A DNA stretch of 64,000 nt, taken from assembly GCF_037038585.1 (NCBI RefSeq), contig NC_092520.1:4352001-4416000 (forward strand), given 5' to 3'. Below are positions 27,101-36,060 of this stretch, in pieces. The notes beneath the pieces are model-generated. The model made no database searches and was not told where the DNA came from. It saw only the letters and a program-made list of their open reading frames with translations. Source of the stretch: Patagioenas fasciata. Lineage: Eukaryota; Chordata; Aves; Columbiformes; Columbidae. The first letter of the stretch is position 1, and every line of letters begins with the position of its first letter. The position numbers and the translations under genes are program-made.

Positions 27101-28932
27101 GGCCTGGGCTCTTACCTTCACATCTTGCTAAGGTAGGAGATGTTTCCTAAACTGGATGTTCAGTCTTTAGTGTTTTCCCAGGTTTATTCACATTGACTTC
27201 AAAATGTTGTATTGGCCAGAAGGGTAGGAAAATGACTTCTTATTAAACTGGTGAGAGTTTTTCCTTCCTCTTTGCAACCGGTCTAAAAACTCTCTAAAAG
27301 TAATTTATATTCTTCAAAACGTAATAATTAATCTTTAAATAGTCATGTTTTTTCAGGAAAATATTTGTTTCAAAATATAAGCTATGAATACCTTTGTGTT
27401 CTTGAGCAGCAATCCTGAAGTACTTAAAGATGTTTAATTTTAGAAGCGTAACTAACCTTTTTTTGCAGGGCATTAGTTTAAGGAGGAGACTTAAACCAGA
27501 GCCTAAATTAGAAAGTGGATTTTTCTCTCTTGTTTTTGCTCTATACCACCATCTAGTGGAACCAGGAACAAAAACAGAATTTATGCTGAAATCTGAAGAA
27601 TTTCTGTAGCTTTGTTCATTCTGTAATGAAATAATATTTTACCACTTAACCGTAACTAAGTAAATGTCTGTTTAACAGATACATTCTGTGTAGTTGAAGA
27701 AACTTGATTGCTTGTGTTTTTCTATGTCTAACGTAGTATTCTCCTTTTATTTTGATCAGATGTTAAACTAGCTAGATGCAAGAAAAAGATGTGTATTTCC
27801 AGTAGCTGATCTGATAGCCTTTTTACATGTATATATATCTATATTTACCTGTGTATATATAAAATATGTCATAGTATGTGGAAAACAGCCGCTCTGTTTT
27901 GGCTGGCAGGTTGTCTGCAGCCCTAAAAAGCTTGAGATAATATTGTAAAGCAAATTCCTTACAGAAAGCAAGCAGTTTGGACAGCATAGGCGAGGCTTTT
28001 CCAGCGTGCTGCACAGAGGAAATAATTGAAATTTGCATCCTCTAGCCCTTAGGGAATGTACAGATGCCCAATCTGTTTGTCCGACCCCAGTGAGCTACGT
28101 ACTTTCCTTGGCATTTTCTCAGCCACGCAGTGGGCATCACCTATGGCACCTTGGGCAGATACCTGCTTAAAACAGTGAGGTCATGCACAGGAAAAGATCT
28201 ACTGAGGGTGTATAAGGCCAAAAATGAGATAGAGGATCAAGCTATGCTCTTCCACCCCACCCCGTTCCTTAACATCTGTTATATTTTGTGGTACGCTGAT
28301 TTAATTTCATCCTTCCAAAATGTCAAGCTTTAATCTCTATTTAGTCTTTTCTTTACTGGAGAGAAAATGTACTTCTCTGAGTTTCTCTTTCCCCCCACAC
28401 AGGTGATAGGGTAGATGAGTTTGCTAATCATAATCTAGCACAGAAGGATTTACTGTAGTCTCCTATTTTGTGTAAATCTAGGCAGCATTGGTAGCTCTGC
28501 AATCACAGAAGCCATTATTTCCTGGTTAGAAAATAAAACTGGGGTTAGTAAAACATTATTATTTTATATGTTGCCTTACACATGAAATTTTAAGCACGCT
28601 TTTCTCCTCTTCTTCAGTTTATACACAAGGACGCTTTTCCTGAAACACAGGCCAAAAGTGAAGGTAAGCAAGCAATATCTGATGTCCTTTAATGCATTGC
28701 GGCATTCTGATACCTTGATCATTGAACTTGACGTTGGGGCTCACTGATTACACCCAATATCTATTAATATCCCAAGAAATGCAGTTGCAATTATTGTTAG
28801 CAGCGTTTGGTTTCTGTTCCAAAAGACACGATATTCCAAGAAATCTTTCCCCTCTTGCCATTTTTATCTCTTTAACAGTTTGTTTTTGGAATATGGCCCG
28901 TTCTCATTGTGGAGCCGCCCAAGAAGCTTTGA
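119..28932 (+). CDS. ACER3: ACER3, alkaline ceramidase 3 (3' part of gene, nine coding exons)
   Basis: ACER3 is a seven-transmembrane zinc hydrolase of the ER and Golgi that cleaves unsaturated long-chain ceramides, phytoceramides and dihydroceramides to a sphingoid base and fatty acid. Joining exons 119-171, 6021-6073, 8167-8248, 9322-9357, 18919-18977, 23523-23624, 27028-27132, 28618-28663 and 28879-28932 gives 590 nt, or 195 residues plus a stop, with every junction in phase. The family motifs GSWCFH (119-171), [12 protein letters not shown] (6021-6073), LRGLGYTSL (23523-23624) and [19 protein letters not shown] (27028-27132) are all read. These carry residues equivalent to human S77, H81, D92, H217 and H221, the active-site serine, zinc histidines and aspartate as I recall them from the human structure. 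If the first full codon is residue 73, the protein ends at 267, the human length. The N-terminal Ca-binding region (about residues 1-72) lies upstream of the window. No frameshift or premature stop was seen, so the gene looks functional. Confidence 0.96.
172..2946. other. ACER3 intron, first part: nothing recognised
   Basis: AT-rich unique sequence. It includes a short (GT)n run near 1357-1372. Several short ORFs occur on both strands, but none resembles a known family and none has splice or codon evidence. Confidence 0.6.
2947..3458 (-). repeat. CR1 LINE fragment, antisense to ACER3
   Basis: The reversed CR1 3' end begins with CAGAATCCCAGAATG and GGTTGGAAGGGACC. It continues through the characteristic segments for CTCCACAACCTCCCTGGGCAGCC, the cytosine-rich 'CTCCAGC' block and CTGGACTCTCTCCAG, and stops at AATATTCCAG. 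It is 5'-truncated, as is usual for CR1. Confidence 0.92.
3459..4467. other. Sequence between two CR1 copies, possibly old LTR-type repeat
   Basis: This 1-kb stretch is flanked by a minus CR1 and a plus CR1. It has a TATA-like CCATATATAAAAGAG at about 4304-4318 and GC content unlike the surrounding intron. I found no terminal TG...CA pair with a target duplication, so assignment to an LTR element is only a possibility. Confidence 0.2.
4468..5078 (+). repeat. CR1 LINE, young subfamily copy 1 (sense)
   Basis: It carries the end of CR1 ORF2 with the motif [16 protein letters not shown], then [20 protein letters not shown]. The 3' UTR ends CCAACCCAGTCGG followed by TTCTGTGATTCTGTG. It is almost identical over its length to the copies at 13258 and 19155 and is the most 5'-truncated of the three. 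Confidence 0.93.
6021..6073 (+). CDS. ACER3: ACER3 coding exon (about residues 90-107)
   Basis: The acceptor is TTTTTGTAG and the donor is CT/GTAAGT. It reads [17 protein letters not shown] and then two bases of a split leucine codon. The aspartate of LLDELP corresponds to the conserved active-site D92. It is followed by a hydrophobic stretch that is part of a membrane helix. Confidence 0.96.
8167..8248 (+). CDS. ACER3: ACER3 coding exon (about residues 107-134)
   Basis: The acceptor is TGTTCCAG and the donor is ATT/GTAAGT. One base completes the split leucine codon, then 27 codons begin [16 protein letters not shown] and continue into a hydrophobic membrane helix. The human counterpart has FECFKIKNSVNYHLLF at this position (from memory). 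Confidence 0.94.
9322..9357 (+). CDS. ACER3: ACER3 36-nt micro-exon (12 residues)
   Basis: This very small in-phase exon reads [12 protein letters not shown]. The acceptor is CTTTCCAG and the donor is CAG/GTAAAT. It matches the human segment VYLKVKEPIFHQ. Its length is divisible by three, so skipping it would keep the frame. It is too short for ORF-based detection. Confidence 0.93.
9833..10710 (+). repeat. Long polypyrimidine (C/T) tract with internal mini- and microsatellites
   Basis: About 0.87 kb is nearly pure C and T on the plus strand. Successive blocks can be seen. T-rich sequence comes first, then about eight copies of a 15-mer of the form CCTTCCTTCCTCCTG (about 9906-10030). Next are (CCCT)n at about 10080-10140, TTCCTCCC and TTCCTTCCC blocks at about 10140-10270, and CCTCCTTCC repeats at about 10270-10380. 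Pure (TTCC)n follows at about 10380-10450, then T-rich sequence. Long ORFs across it on both strands are products of the repeat. It lies in the ACER3 intron between 9357 and 18919. Confidence 0.97.
10711..13257. other. ACER3 intron: mostly unique AT-rich sequence
   Basis: No gene or repeat family was recognised. There is a TA-type microsatellite at about 11922-11950 and a 16-bp direct repeat of TTTGTCCTTTATTAAA at about 11877-11923. Confidence 0.55.
13258..14039 (+). repeat. CR1 LINE, young subfamily copy 2 (sense)
   Basis: It begins in the ORF2 coding region (GCTGATTCCAATGGGATGAA) and covers about 148 codons of the ORF2 C-terminus, ending RLRGELSTL and a stop. The 3' UTR follows to CCCAGTCGATTCTGTGATTA. 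It is near-identical to the copies at 4468 and 19155, with a 2-bp deletion at about 13747. Confidence 0.95.
14200..14420 (+). repeat. Older, degraded CR1-like fragment
   Basis: The stretch around GATGATACAAAGTTCTGAGG followed by CATTGCTGAGTACAGGGGAGG resembles the CR1 ORF2 region that reads FADDTKL-G-A in intact copies. It is heavily diverged. It lies directly after the young copy 2 and in the same orientation, but the two are clearly different in age. Confidence 0.4.
14421..16215. other. ACER3 intron: nothing recognised
   Basis: AT-rich sequence with several short ORFs on both strands. None has family motifs or plausible splice context. Confidence 0.5.
16235..16317. repeat. Short tandem repeat of AGTATAAACTA-type units
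   Basis: Imperfect copies of AGTATAAACTA, AGTATATACTA and AGCATAAACTA run head to tail. The repeat stops just before a CpG-rich patch. Confidence 0.8.
16338..16437. promoter_or_regulatory. Small isolated CpG-rich patch inside the intron
   Basis: About 15 CpG dinucleotides fall within roughly 100 bp, while hundreds of bases either side are AT-rich and CpG-poor. It includes CGCGGCTCCGCTCGCCGCG and the palindromic core GACGTC at 16373-16378, which is the centre of a CRE-like site. It could be an unmethylated enhancer, an antisense promoter or a remnant of an inserted GC-rich sequence. No exon or RNA fold was recognised. Confidence 0.3.
16438..19154. other. ACER3 intron and exon flank: nothing else recognised
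   Basis: Unique AT-rich sequence except the exon at 18919-18977. Short ORFs here are not supported by motif or codon evidence. Confidence 0.5.
18919..18977 (+). CDS. ACER3: ACER3 coding exon (IMYGTLV...YIVL-W)
   Basis: The acceptor is ATTTCCAG and the donor is TG/GTAAGT inside a tryptophan codon. It reads [19 protein letters not shown], a hydrophobic membrane helix matching the human VMYGMLVFTLVLRSIYIVT segment. The acceptor lies about 440 bp after the (GT-AG) unremarkable intron end, and no cryptic competing acceptor was obvious nearby. Confidence 0.93.
19155..19976 (+). repeat. CR1 LINE, young subfamily copy 3 (sense)
   Basis: This is the longest of the three young copies. The ORF2 end reads [20 protein letters not shown] and later [15 protein letters not shown], with a stop after RGELSTL. 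The 3' UTR ends CCCAGTCGATTCCGTAATTC. It lies about 180 bp downstream of the exon at 18919-18977. Confidence 0.94.
19977..21490. other. ACER3 intron: nothing recognised
   Basis: AT-rich unique sequence without a supported gene, RNA or repeat. Confidence 0.5.
21491..22047 (-). repeat. CR1 LINE fragment, antisense
   Basis: It starts with the reversed tail TCATAGAATCATAGTATC and TTTTGGTTGGAAGAGACC. It continues through the GGATGGTGACTCCAGCACTG and CCCTGGGCAGCCTGTTCCAG blocks to a truncated 5' end near GGCCACACT. It belongs to the 'GACTCCAGCACTGCC' subgroup, as do the copies at 26274, 44149 and 62291. Confidence 0.93.
22048..24334. other. ACER3 intron: only the exon at 23523-23624
   Basis: AT-rich sequence. 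A 175-codon plus-strand ORF at 21982-22509 starts inside the CR1 and has no family resemblance, so it is not called. Confidence 0.5.
23523..23624 (+). CDS. ACER3: ACER3 coding exon ([13 protein letters not shown]...)
   Basis: The acceptor is TTTCTAG and the donor is AG/GTGAGT. It completes the split tryptophan codon, then reads [16 protein letters not shown] and continues to a helix ending [13 protein letters not shown], with a split arginine codon at the end. This is nearly the human sequence. A cysteine-aspartate pair replaces human CE near the end. Confidence 0.95.
24335..24823 (-). repeat. CR1 LINE fragment, antisense
   Basis: The reversed 3' tail is CATAGAATCACAGAATAG, followed by GTTGGAAGGCACCTTC and GTGAGCAGGGACATCTTCAC. 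The typical CCGTCCAGCCTGGCCTGGGA block follows, and the copy ends near CTGGAACTGGACAGCTGC. It belongs to the 'GAGCAGGGACATC' subgroup, which is common further downstream. Confidence 0.93.
24824..26273. other. ACER3 intron: nothing recognised
   Basis: Unique sequence with no supported feature. Confidence 0.5.
26274..26720 (-). repeat. CR1 LINE fragment, antisense
   Basis: The reversed tail ATAGAATCATAGAATTG and TTTTGGTTGGGAAAGACC is followed by GATCATCAAGTCCAAACATT and the CCCTCCAGGGATGGTGACTC block. It is truncated near TTGCCGTTCTTTGGACT. Confidence 0.93.
26721..28617. other. ACER3 introns: nothing besides the exon at 27028-27132
   Basis: AT-rich unique sequence. A TA-rich microsatellite-like stretch lies at about 27831-27870. 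Confidence 0.5.
27028..27132 (+). CDS. ACER3: ACER3 coding exon with zinc-binding HAWWH motif
   Basis: The acceptor is TTCTTGCAG. The donor AG/GTAGGA is weaker than consensus. The exon reads [19 protein letters not shown] and continues [13 protein letters not shown]. The two histidines of HxxxH correspond to human H217 and H221, which bind zinc together with H81. The divergent KMPPVVGAV stretch is the loop before this helix. Confidence 0.96.
28618..28663 (+). CDS. ACER3: ACER3 coding exon ([15 protein letters not shown])
   Basis: The acceptor is CTTCTTCAG and the donor is AAG/GTAAGC. It completes the serine codon split from the previous exon and reads [15 protein letters not shown]. The human counterpart is LYTRTLYLRYRPKVK. 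It is the basic cytoplasmic-side segment before the C-terminal tail. Confidence 0.94.
28879..28932 (+). CDS. ACER3: ACER3 terminal coding exon with stop
   Basis: The acceptor is TTTAACAG. It reads [17 protein letters not shown] and then TGA at 28930-28932. The human C-terminus is FLFGIWPVILFEPLRKH, so the length is kept while the last residues differ. The intron before it is only 215 bp. Confidence 0.94.
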   Translation, partial: FVFGIWPVLIVEPPKKL

Positions 28933-30545
28933 CCAAGACCTGGGCACTCACGTGCGATCACCCAGCCCGGCTGAATAAAGTGATTCAACAACTTATTATG
29001 GCTGAAGTGTCAAAATTATGGATCAATTCAAGTACCATTGCTATCAAAGGACTTCTCTGTCTTCCTGGGCCATCTGGCCAGAGCAGAGCGAAGAGTTGGC
29101 ACACTAGGGAAATAATGTTTAGTACAGCTTTATTCTAAGTTGTTAAAAGATTAAGACACAATATTTTTATGTATATATTGTATAGCTGACGATACTGAGC
29201 TAATATTTCGTGCTGGTCACAGAAAACTAACCATTTTTGAAGTGGATTGCATATGTTTTTCATTCGGTTGTTGTTCTCTCCTGTGGTTTAAACTAATATT
29301 AGTACCTGAATGACAAAAACGGGCCATTGATGGCCAAGCTAAGCATTTGTGTGGCCTATAGTGAACTGAATGCTTAACCTGAACTACTTTAATCTTGCAC
29401 TTTTATACAATTAATGAAGTACGTAATGATTGATTTGGGGCTTTATTCTATCTTGCTTTTCCACGACCTCCTTTGCAATTTATATTTTAAGTGAAATGGT
29501 TGGGATCCCTGTGCCATTTGGTTCCTTTTGTATCGCGCTTCCATTTCCTCTGTAGTCCAAAAGACACTTAAGGTGGTGAAGCATTATAGGGATTCTAGTT
29601 CGTTTGTGGAAACCGAATTCCTAATTTGACCATCGAGAGGCTGCAGAGTGACTGTATAAAAACAAGAAACACAGGTTTTTACTTTTTATAATTATTATTT
29701 ACATACCTCCTACTTTCTGCTCCCCGTGTCCCATTCATGCTACAGATTGACAAACACCTTAGATGTGTGCTAGTTCAGCTTTGAGTTCATCTCTTTCCCT
29801 TAATTTACAAGTCTTAATTATTGGTCTGACTTTCAGAAACATCTTCTTATTCAGAAATATTGAGGAAAGAGTGAGGAACAAGATTGATGTTGAGGATACC
29901 CCAAAATATAATTGGCAGCGCTTCGCTTGCTCTTAATCTGTCTACCATGTGGTTACTCTGGAAAGTTGACCACCTGTTTAAAATCACGTTTTGGGGAATA
30001 ATGGGGGGCACAAACCCTCTGGTTTCTGCAATTGTTATCGACCCAGCTGCTGGAAGTTAATAGGTAAGAATAAAGAAAACATTGAGTTAACACAGTTTTT
30101 CAAAATATACCTCATATTGGAGGCTGTGGTTGTGACCCTTCAGATGTTGGGGCAGCTAATGAAGTCTGTCTTAGACTTCCCAGCTGCCATGCTATGCAAT
30201 TTTTATCTGTTTCTGATGCTCTGAGAGATTTATCCTTCTTGCCATGAAGGAAAAAGGGGAAATAAATGCTCAGACTGATTAGAAATCCCATTCTGTATTG
30301 ATTTAAAACGTGCCCACGGCAGCAAGTCACAGTAGCGTGGCTATAAAGCTGCCTCACAGATCACAAAATCGTGGCTTAGTGTTAAGTTTCCTTGCTCCAG
30401 CTGTTGGACTGAAACCAACACTGAACTAAAATGGTCTCCTCTTTTTGATGTCTTTCTTTTTTCCTGTTTCTGCACCTCCCGTATCCATCAGTAGCGCTCC
30501 TGCTGATGGGAATCTCCAAATAAAATTGTGCCTTTTGTTAATGTG
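28933..30545 (+). other. ACER3: ACER3 3' UTR, probable extent, with poly(A) signal candidates
   Basis: No coding sequence was recognised after the stop. AATAAA occurs at 28974-28979 (only 42 nt after the stop), 30261-30266 and 30519-30524. The last is followed by a GT-rich stretch, which makes it the best placed on sequence grounds. Another AATAAA lies far downstream at 34442-34447. Which site is used cannot be decided from sequence alone. Confidence 0.45.
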
Positions 30546-32489
30546 ACTGATCCTGGGCTCCTGGGATCAAATAGACCCAAACTCAGAGCTAGTAAAAGAT
30601 ACTTCACTTTGGGTGACTTCACTGAGATTTAAGCACGTTCCAATAGCAGCACATTTCAATCTATAAAGATTCTCCAGTGAAAATTTAAATGAGATTTATT
30701 GTCAGTCATTTCCAGTTCCATAGACAAGGTCAGTGCATCTGTGTTGTGAAATTTGAGTGATCTTCAGATTGAAAGACATGGCAATAAGTAGCATAGAGGT
30801 AGGAAAATGCTGTCTTGGATCGAGTATCTTTGATTTTCCAGACGGTATATTTTTTTTTATAAAGAGATTTGAGAATCGTTTTAAAAATCTATCTTAAAAA
30901 GAAGTGCCTGCCTATTCACCTCCAGACTCTCCCAAGCGCGCTTTTCTTATTAGTAGTATGTTTACATGCATTATTTAAGTTAGGGCAGGGGTCCCACAAT
31001 AGGAGCAGTGCAGCAACAAGACCTGTCAACAGTCACTTCTGACATCTGCTAGGTATGGTGTTATTTTTAAGAAAATCAACCTTTATTTTAGTGGCCTTAG
31101 TTTTGTTACTGGAGGATCTGGGGGCTCTGTTTGGTTTGTCTGTAATTGCAGGAACCAGAGTGTGCTGCAAACCCACTTTGTCATCAATAAGGCATCTCTA
31201 CAGTGGTACATTTTAAAGAAATGTGTTGATTCTCCTACACATTTGCGACTGGGAAGTGTATGTTTATTTTCAGATCTTGTTGAATTAAATTATTAGGATT
31301 TAAAAAAATTGGAAAAGCTCATTTTTATGCTACTATAGATTTTCCTTCACATAACATATGTGACTGGTATCTTTATCTTTAAAATTACACAAATTGGCGT
31401 CTTCCTTCATTTCAAATAACCAAGAACACACACACTTGTAGCACCCTTCCTGCCGCCTTTCTTTCAGGTCATGTTAGACCCTGAAGAATGTCATTTAGAA
31501 ACGTAATTTCTAAGCGCAAATAGTCTAAAATGATGAGTGCTTTGGTTCCACTGCCTTACTGATCTTGTGAGTGATACTGAAAACAGCAAGCCAGGTTTAA
31601 CTGCACGCCGCTGAAATTCAGACTGCCCTTTCTAGTGCCTCGAAAGACGTACGTCCTTACTCCCGTAACGTGTTAAATGTATGTTAAAGTGCTTTTTATT
31701 TAGATCACTTGTATTTTTTTTTTTCTACAAACCTTAGAGCAGCATATCCTGAACCTTTCTTGCACTACATCTTGTAAAGTGGGTCATTTTGATCCTGTTT
31801 TTTGAGTAGGATTCAGACAGCAGCTACTTGAAAGGGAATTACGGAAACAGCGGATGTCTTTTAATGGCTCCTATAGGATGCATCGGACAGATTTAACAGC
31901 AATGAACTCGTTTATCCTTTAACATCTATAAGAACCAGAAAATCTACCACCTTATGACCACCAACTTGGCACGAATCAGCAGCAAGTAGTTCTGCAGACC
32001 GTGAGCTGAAATTGGAAATAAGAGGGAAAACATTCAAAGTTATTCTCCCAGTACAGATCAACCTTATGCTGGGAATGGAGATTTTCTGGATACAGCTCAA
32101 GACGTGCATCACCCAGAACTGAAGATAAGACGTGATAAACAGAATTCTGCCATCAAGGAGGAATCCCGTCCCTGTTTTGAAGGCAGTATTGTTGGTTAGC
32201 AGTATTACTGATCTCTGGACTTCATTTTAATGCTTTTCTTTCTTTCAGCACAGGGAAGAACATGCTCCCCGCCAGTATTTAGACTATGCCATAGTCAGAA
32301 ATGGAATATGCAGTTTATCACTTGCCGATCTACCTCTGTCACATATCGTACGAAACCTTTGTCCTTAATTAACGTTCGCCTGAAGGTGCAGGCGTTAGAG
32401 CAGCCTGACATGTAATGTCCAGCTCCTGAGGTTGGCACCAGTGTTGTATCGATCCCTGGGTGACCATTCGCTCTCCATTAACATCCCAT
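30546..32489. other. AT-rich intergenic or distal 3' UTR sequence
   Basis: No coding or repeat feature is secure. A T-run lies at about 31714-31724. An acceptor-like TTTCTTTCAG at about 32240-32249 precedes a 39-codon open stretch on the plus strand. With no donor, partner exon or homology it is not called as an exon. Confidence 0.4.
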
Positions 32490-33640
32490 GTCACTTCCAG
32501 TTTGTGCCCAGTCTGCTGTTCACCTGCGTGCAGAGGTCTGGCTGCTTTAGAAAGAGACACAAGTAGGACTTCAATTCAGACAGGTCAAGTGCAGCCTTTT
32601 TGCCAGTTCCATTTGAAGCTAAGATGCAAACAGTACCATTTGTTTTACATGTTTTTGCGACAGATGTGACGGAAAACACTGCTTTGTAATTAGTTTTAAT
32701 TCTCTTTAATGTTACGCTGTGTTCATCCCCAGGCCTGTCTTGTTTTGCTGAAGGGAAATTGTATTCTTTGAAATGCAGTTGATTCTTTTGGTCGTAGTGC
32801 ATTCGCTTCTAAAACCTGGTTTCGAACAGCTGAATTAGTTTTTCAGCCAACTCTTCCATGTGAAACTCTCAGCAACAAGAAATCCTCCCTGTATCACAAG
32901 CGTTTCTCACAGTTTCTACAACCTTGTTTATTCTGCAGTCAAGAATTTTGGTAATACTGGTTTTTCTAAACCCATTTCCCTCTGTGGATATAGTTTTGGC
33001 ATTTGAGAGCAGGTGGTGAAACAGTTCAATATAACGCTTCTCAGTTGAAGATGAGCTGTAACGAAGCAGCGCTGCTGTTTTCTTCATTAGACCTTGAGGA
33101 ACACGCCTTCGTTTTGGTGGAATGTGTGCTCCATAATTTTAGTCAGTGTATTCAGGTAAAACATTTGGTGTAAAGAAAGCCCCATCTGCACTTTATAAGT
33201 AGACGGTGGAAGGCTTTAACTGCAATATACTGTTTAACTGTGAGACTTCAGTATGGAGAGGGAGAAGCGAAAAGCCAGAAGGAGATTTAGAAATCTTACA
33301 TGGAAAGAGAATAACAAAAGATTAAGCACAGAATCCCATAATACTACGTCAACCACTCTCCCAATAACTGCACTTTAGATACTTCCGTTACAGGCGTGAA
33401 TGTTTTGCTGTTCATACATTTAACTTTCCATGCTGACTCCGCGCTCTTCGCCATAGAAGCGATGTCGACTCTGCTGCATTCGCTTCATTGTGGATGATTC
33501 AGCTGTTGCTTTATGAGGATGGAACATGACACGGATTGTTTCGTACATGAATGAGTTCTTTCCTTATCCATCTGGAACGTCCAGCTGTGTTGAGAGTCCG
33601 TTACATAACCGCAGAGAATATACCATGTAACTATTGAGAT
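32490..33640 (-). pseudogene. Decayed minus-strand reading frame, possible processed pseudogene, parent unknown
   Basis: Reading the minus strand from about 33160 down to 32491, one frame stays open for about 220 codons with only two in-frame stops (TGA at 32869-32871 and a TAG about 19 codons later). Composition looks like protein: HIPPKRRRVPQGLMKKTAAL at the upper end, MEELAEKLIQLFETRF in the middle and LDLSELKSYLCLFLKQPDL at the lower end. Further up, around 33400-33600, another stretch reads YETIRVMFHPHKATAESS in a frame broken by stops. A continuous coding-like stretch with no GT-AG interruptions suggests a retrocopy. I do not recognise the parent and found no convincing poly(A) tail or target duplication. 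Chance open frames in AT-rich DNA remain possible. Confidence 0.35.
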
Positions 33641-35350
33641 TGGATTTGGGTTTCTCTATTCAGTTTCTCACTCACGACTGCCTACACCTGCCAAGTGCCT
33701 GATCTCTCTGTCATGAGTCTTTTCTCACAGCTGAGGCCGTGTTTTCTCCTGGGGTCCATACGGTCCTTGGTAGGTAGAGGATTAGTTTGTGGTTTTTTTT
33801 GTTAAAAATGCTACGTGGAACTCATTTCAGTCATTCTCCAGAAACATCCAGTAATGCGTCTGCCTCTGCTTGGCTCAGATTTGTGCCTGCAAATCCCACA
33901 CCCCTGACTCTATCGCATCTTTTCAGATGTTTAAAGCTGGTTGAGGGATGTTTATTTTGGGGTGTGTAGTTCGAGGACAGGCAGTGTGAGGGCGCAGTGG
34001 TCAAGCCAGCACTTTATGCAGAGTCCGGTTACTGGAGCTCCCAGCCTGATGCTTCAAACAGGACTGGGGATATTTGGATCCATACGTACAATTTTGGGGG
34101 CAGGGTTGATACCTGAACTTCTTGCTTTACTTCAAAACTCTCCTTTTTCACTTGTTGAAAGTCTATAGATTTGAGTAAGCACGTAATAGTGTATTTAAGA
34201 AGAACCAAGACCCTAAAAAAGTGCCTGCCAAATTTTTTTGCACATATTCCACACAAATTGAATCTTCCTGATGTTTAGAGCAGATTGTTGAGCTTTTAAA
34301 TATGTGGGGATTTTTGATATTTTGATCTTTCGATTATTTGTCCTTCATCGCCAAAACACAAGAATAGCTGTAAGCACAATCTCAGATTCTTCTTTCCCCA
34401 AAACCATGGGACAGATATATGTTCCTCCAAAACCGATGTTGAATAAACATGGGTTTTCATACACGCTCAAATGAAATAATACACTAAAATGTTTTCTAAA
34501 TTAAAGCCTTGGTCCGTCACTGCAGAAAAGTTTTGGTTGTGTATACTATTGCTCTCTAGATTTTGGAGGAGAGGGTTTCAAGCAGCATGAACAGCAGTTA
34601 TTCCTTAGACTGAACAGGAACTGATTTTTCTCTTGATCTTCCAAACTGATGTTGACTATTTGATGTTGACTATTGAACACAGCTTAACGCACTGATGATG
34701 TTCACTGTCTTATCAAATAACATTTGTCCACCTATAAGGGACATGAAATACCCCGTGTGTTATGTGACCAAACCTTCTAACGTTGCCACTATTAGTTCTA
34801 ACGTGTGGGTTTTTTCTGAAATTCAGTCTATCGTTGCAGATTGATAATGACACTGTGACAGATGAAGAGCAGTTGACTTGTAAAACACAGCTGCATTGGG
34901 CGATGTTTATTGACAATTTTGATACAGCGAATTGATTCTTCATACCGAACCAGCTGGTAACTAACATTAAGCCTATATATATCAGCATATCTTGTTTTGC
35001 GAACCACCGTAGCTTTGAAATATTTAATGTATTTCATTTGTTATTCATGCTGCAGTCAAGCACTAATTTGTGTCTTTATAGTTCAAATTATTAAAGAATT
35101 TTGTTTTAAATACAACTTTTCCCAGGTGTTTCTTGGTTTTGGGGCTGACTGGTTTGTCTTGATGCTCTTCAGTAGCTGTGTGATGGTTTGTGTTGGCTGG
35201 TGGGTGCATAAGCAGGACAGGATTTGTGTCCTCTTGGCTTTTGTGTCATCTTGGCTTCTTGCCTGCAGCCATCCACCAAACACAGAAACGTTTTAAAATG
35301 AACTGATTAAAAGTTCTGTAATGAAGTAACTAAGTTATTTAAAATGCAGT
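33641..35350. other. AT-rich intergenic sequence: nothing recognised
   Basis: Short ORFs only. A 13-bp direct duplication of TGATGTTGACTAT lies near 34648-34673. Confidence 0.5.
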
Positions 35351-35466
35351 CCTTAGGGACATAGTTTAGTGGTGGACTTGGCAGGGTTAGCGGTTGGACT
35401 TGATGAACTTAAAGATCTTTTCCAACCAAAACGATTCTACGATTCTATGATGCTGAGATTCTATGA
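35351..35466 (+). repeat. CR1 3' end, short
   Basis: It contains only the last ~115 bp: TTAGGGACATAGTTTAGTGG, then AAAGATCTTTTCCAACC and the tail ATTCTACGATTCTATGATG. Confidence 0.9.
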
Positions 35467-35853
35467 GATAAGTGAAGGAGTAGCACTGGCTGTGAATAGC
35501 ATAGCATCTTCTCGCCTTCAAAGGCCTTCCCCAGTGCAGGTTTTTTCTCCATTTAAAAGGGAATTTGAGTGCCTGACGTGGATGGGAGAGGAAAAGGCAA
35601 GAGCTGGGTGAATGTTCTGTCTGCTCGGAGTGTGTGGTTTGCACACCCTTTGCCTTATCCTTGTCCTATTTATTTCGGTGAGAGAGGAGCATCATCTCTG
35701 AAGGGCAGAACCTCTGCAAGCGGAAATCACGGACCGGTAGGCACTTATCCAGCAAGTCCCATCACATCCCATCAGCCAGGGTCAGGTAGTGACTACCGGG
35801 TATTTCCCCTGCTTCTGCCACCTCTCCCAGGTCCTACTCAGAGACCCCTTTAC

Positions 35854-36060
35854 CACAGAATAGTTTGGTTTGGGAGGGATCTTCCAAGCTCATCCAGTGC
35901 CACCCCTGCCACGAGCAGGGACATCTTCACCAGCTCAGGTTGCTCAGAGCCCCGTCCAGCCTGGCCTGGGATGTCTCCAGGGATGGTTCATCCACCACCT
36001 CTCTGGACAACCTGAGCCAATGCTTCGTTGTAAAAAATGTATTTTCTCCTGCTTATGTCT
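35854..36060 (-). repeat. CR1 3' end fragment, antisense
   Basis: CACAGAATAGTTTGGTTTGG is followed by the GAGCAGGGACATCTTCACC and GGATGTCTCCAGGGATGG blocks. It ends near TTTTCTCCTGCTTATGTCT. Confidence 0.9.

Noticed and set aside
32230..32415. Acceptor-like site followed by a 39-codon open stretch, considered as an alternative ACER3 last exon
   Set aside because: There is no homology to ACER3's tail and the ACER3 reading frame already ends at 28932 at the expected length.
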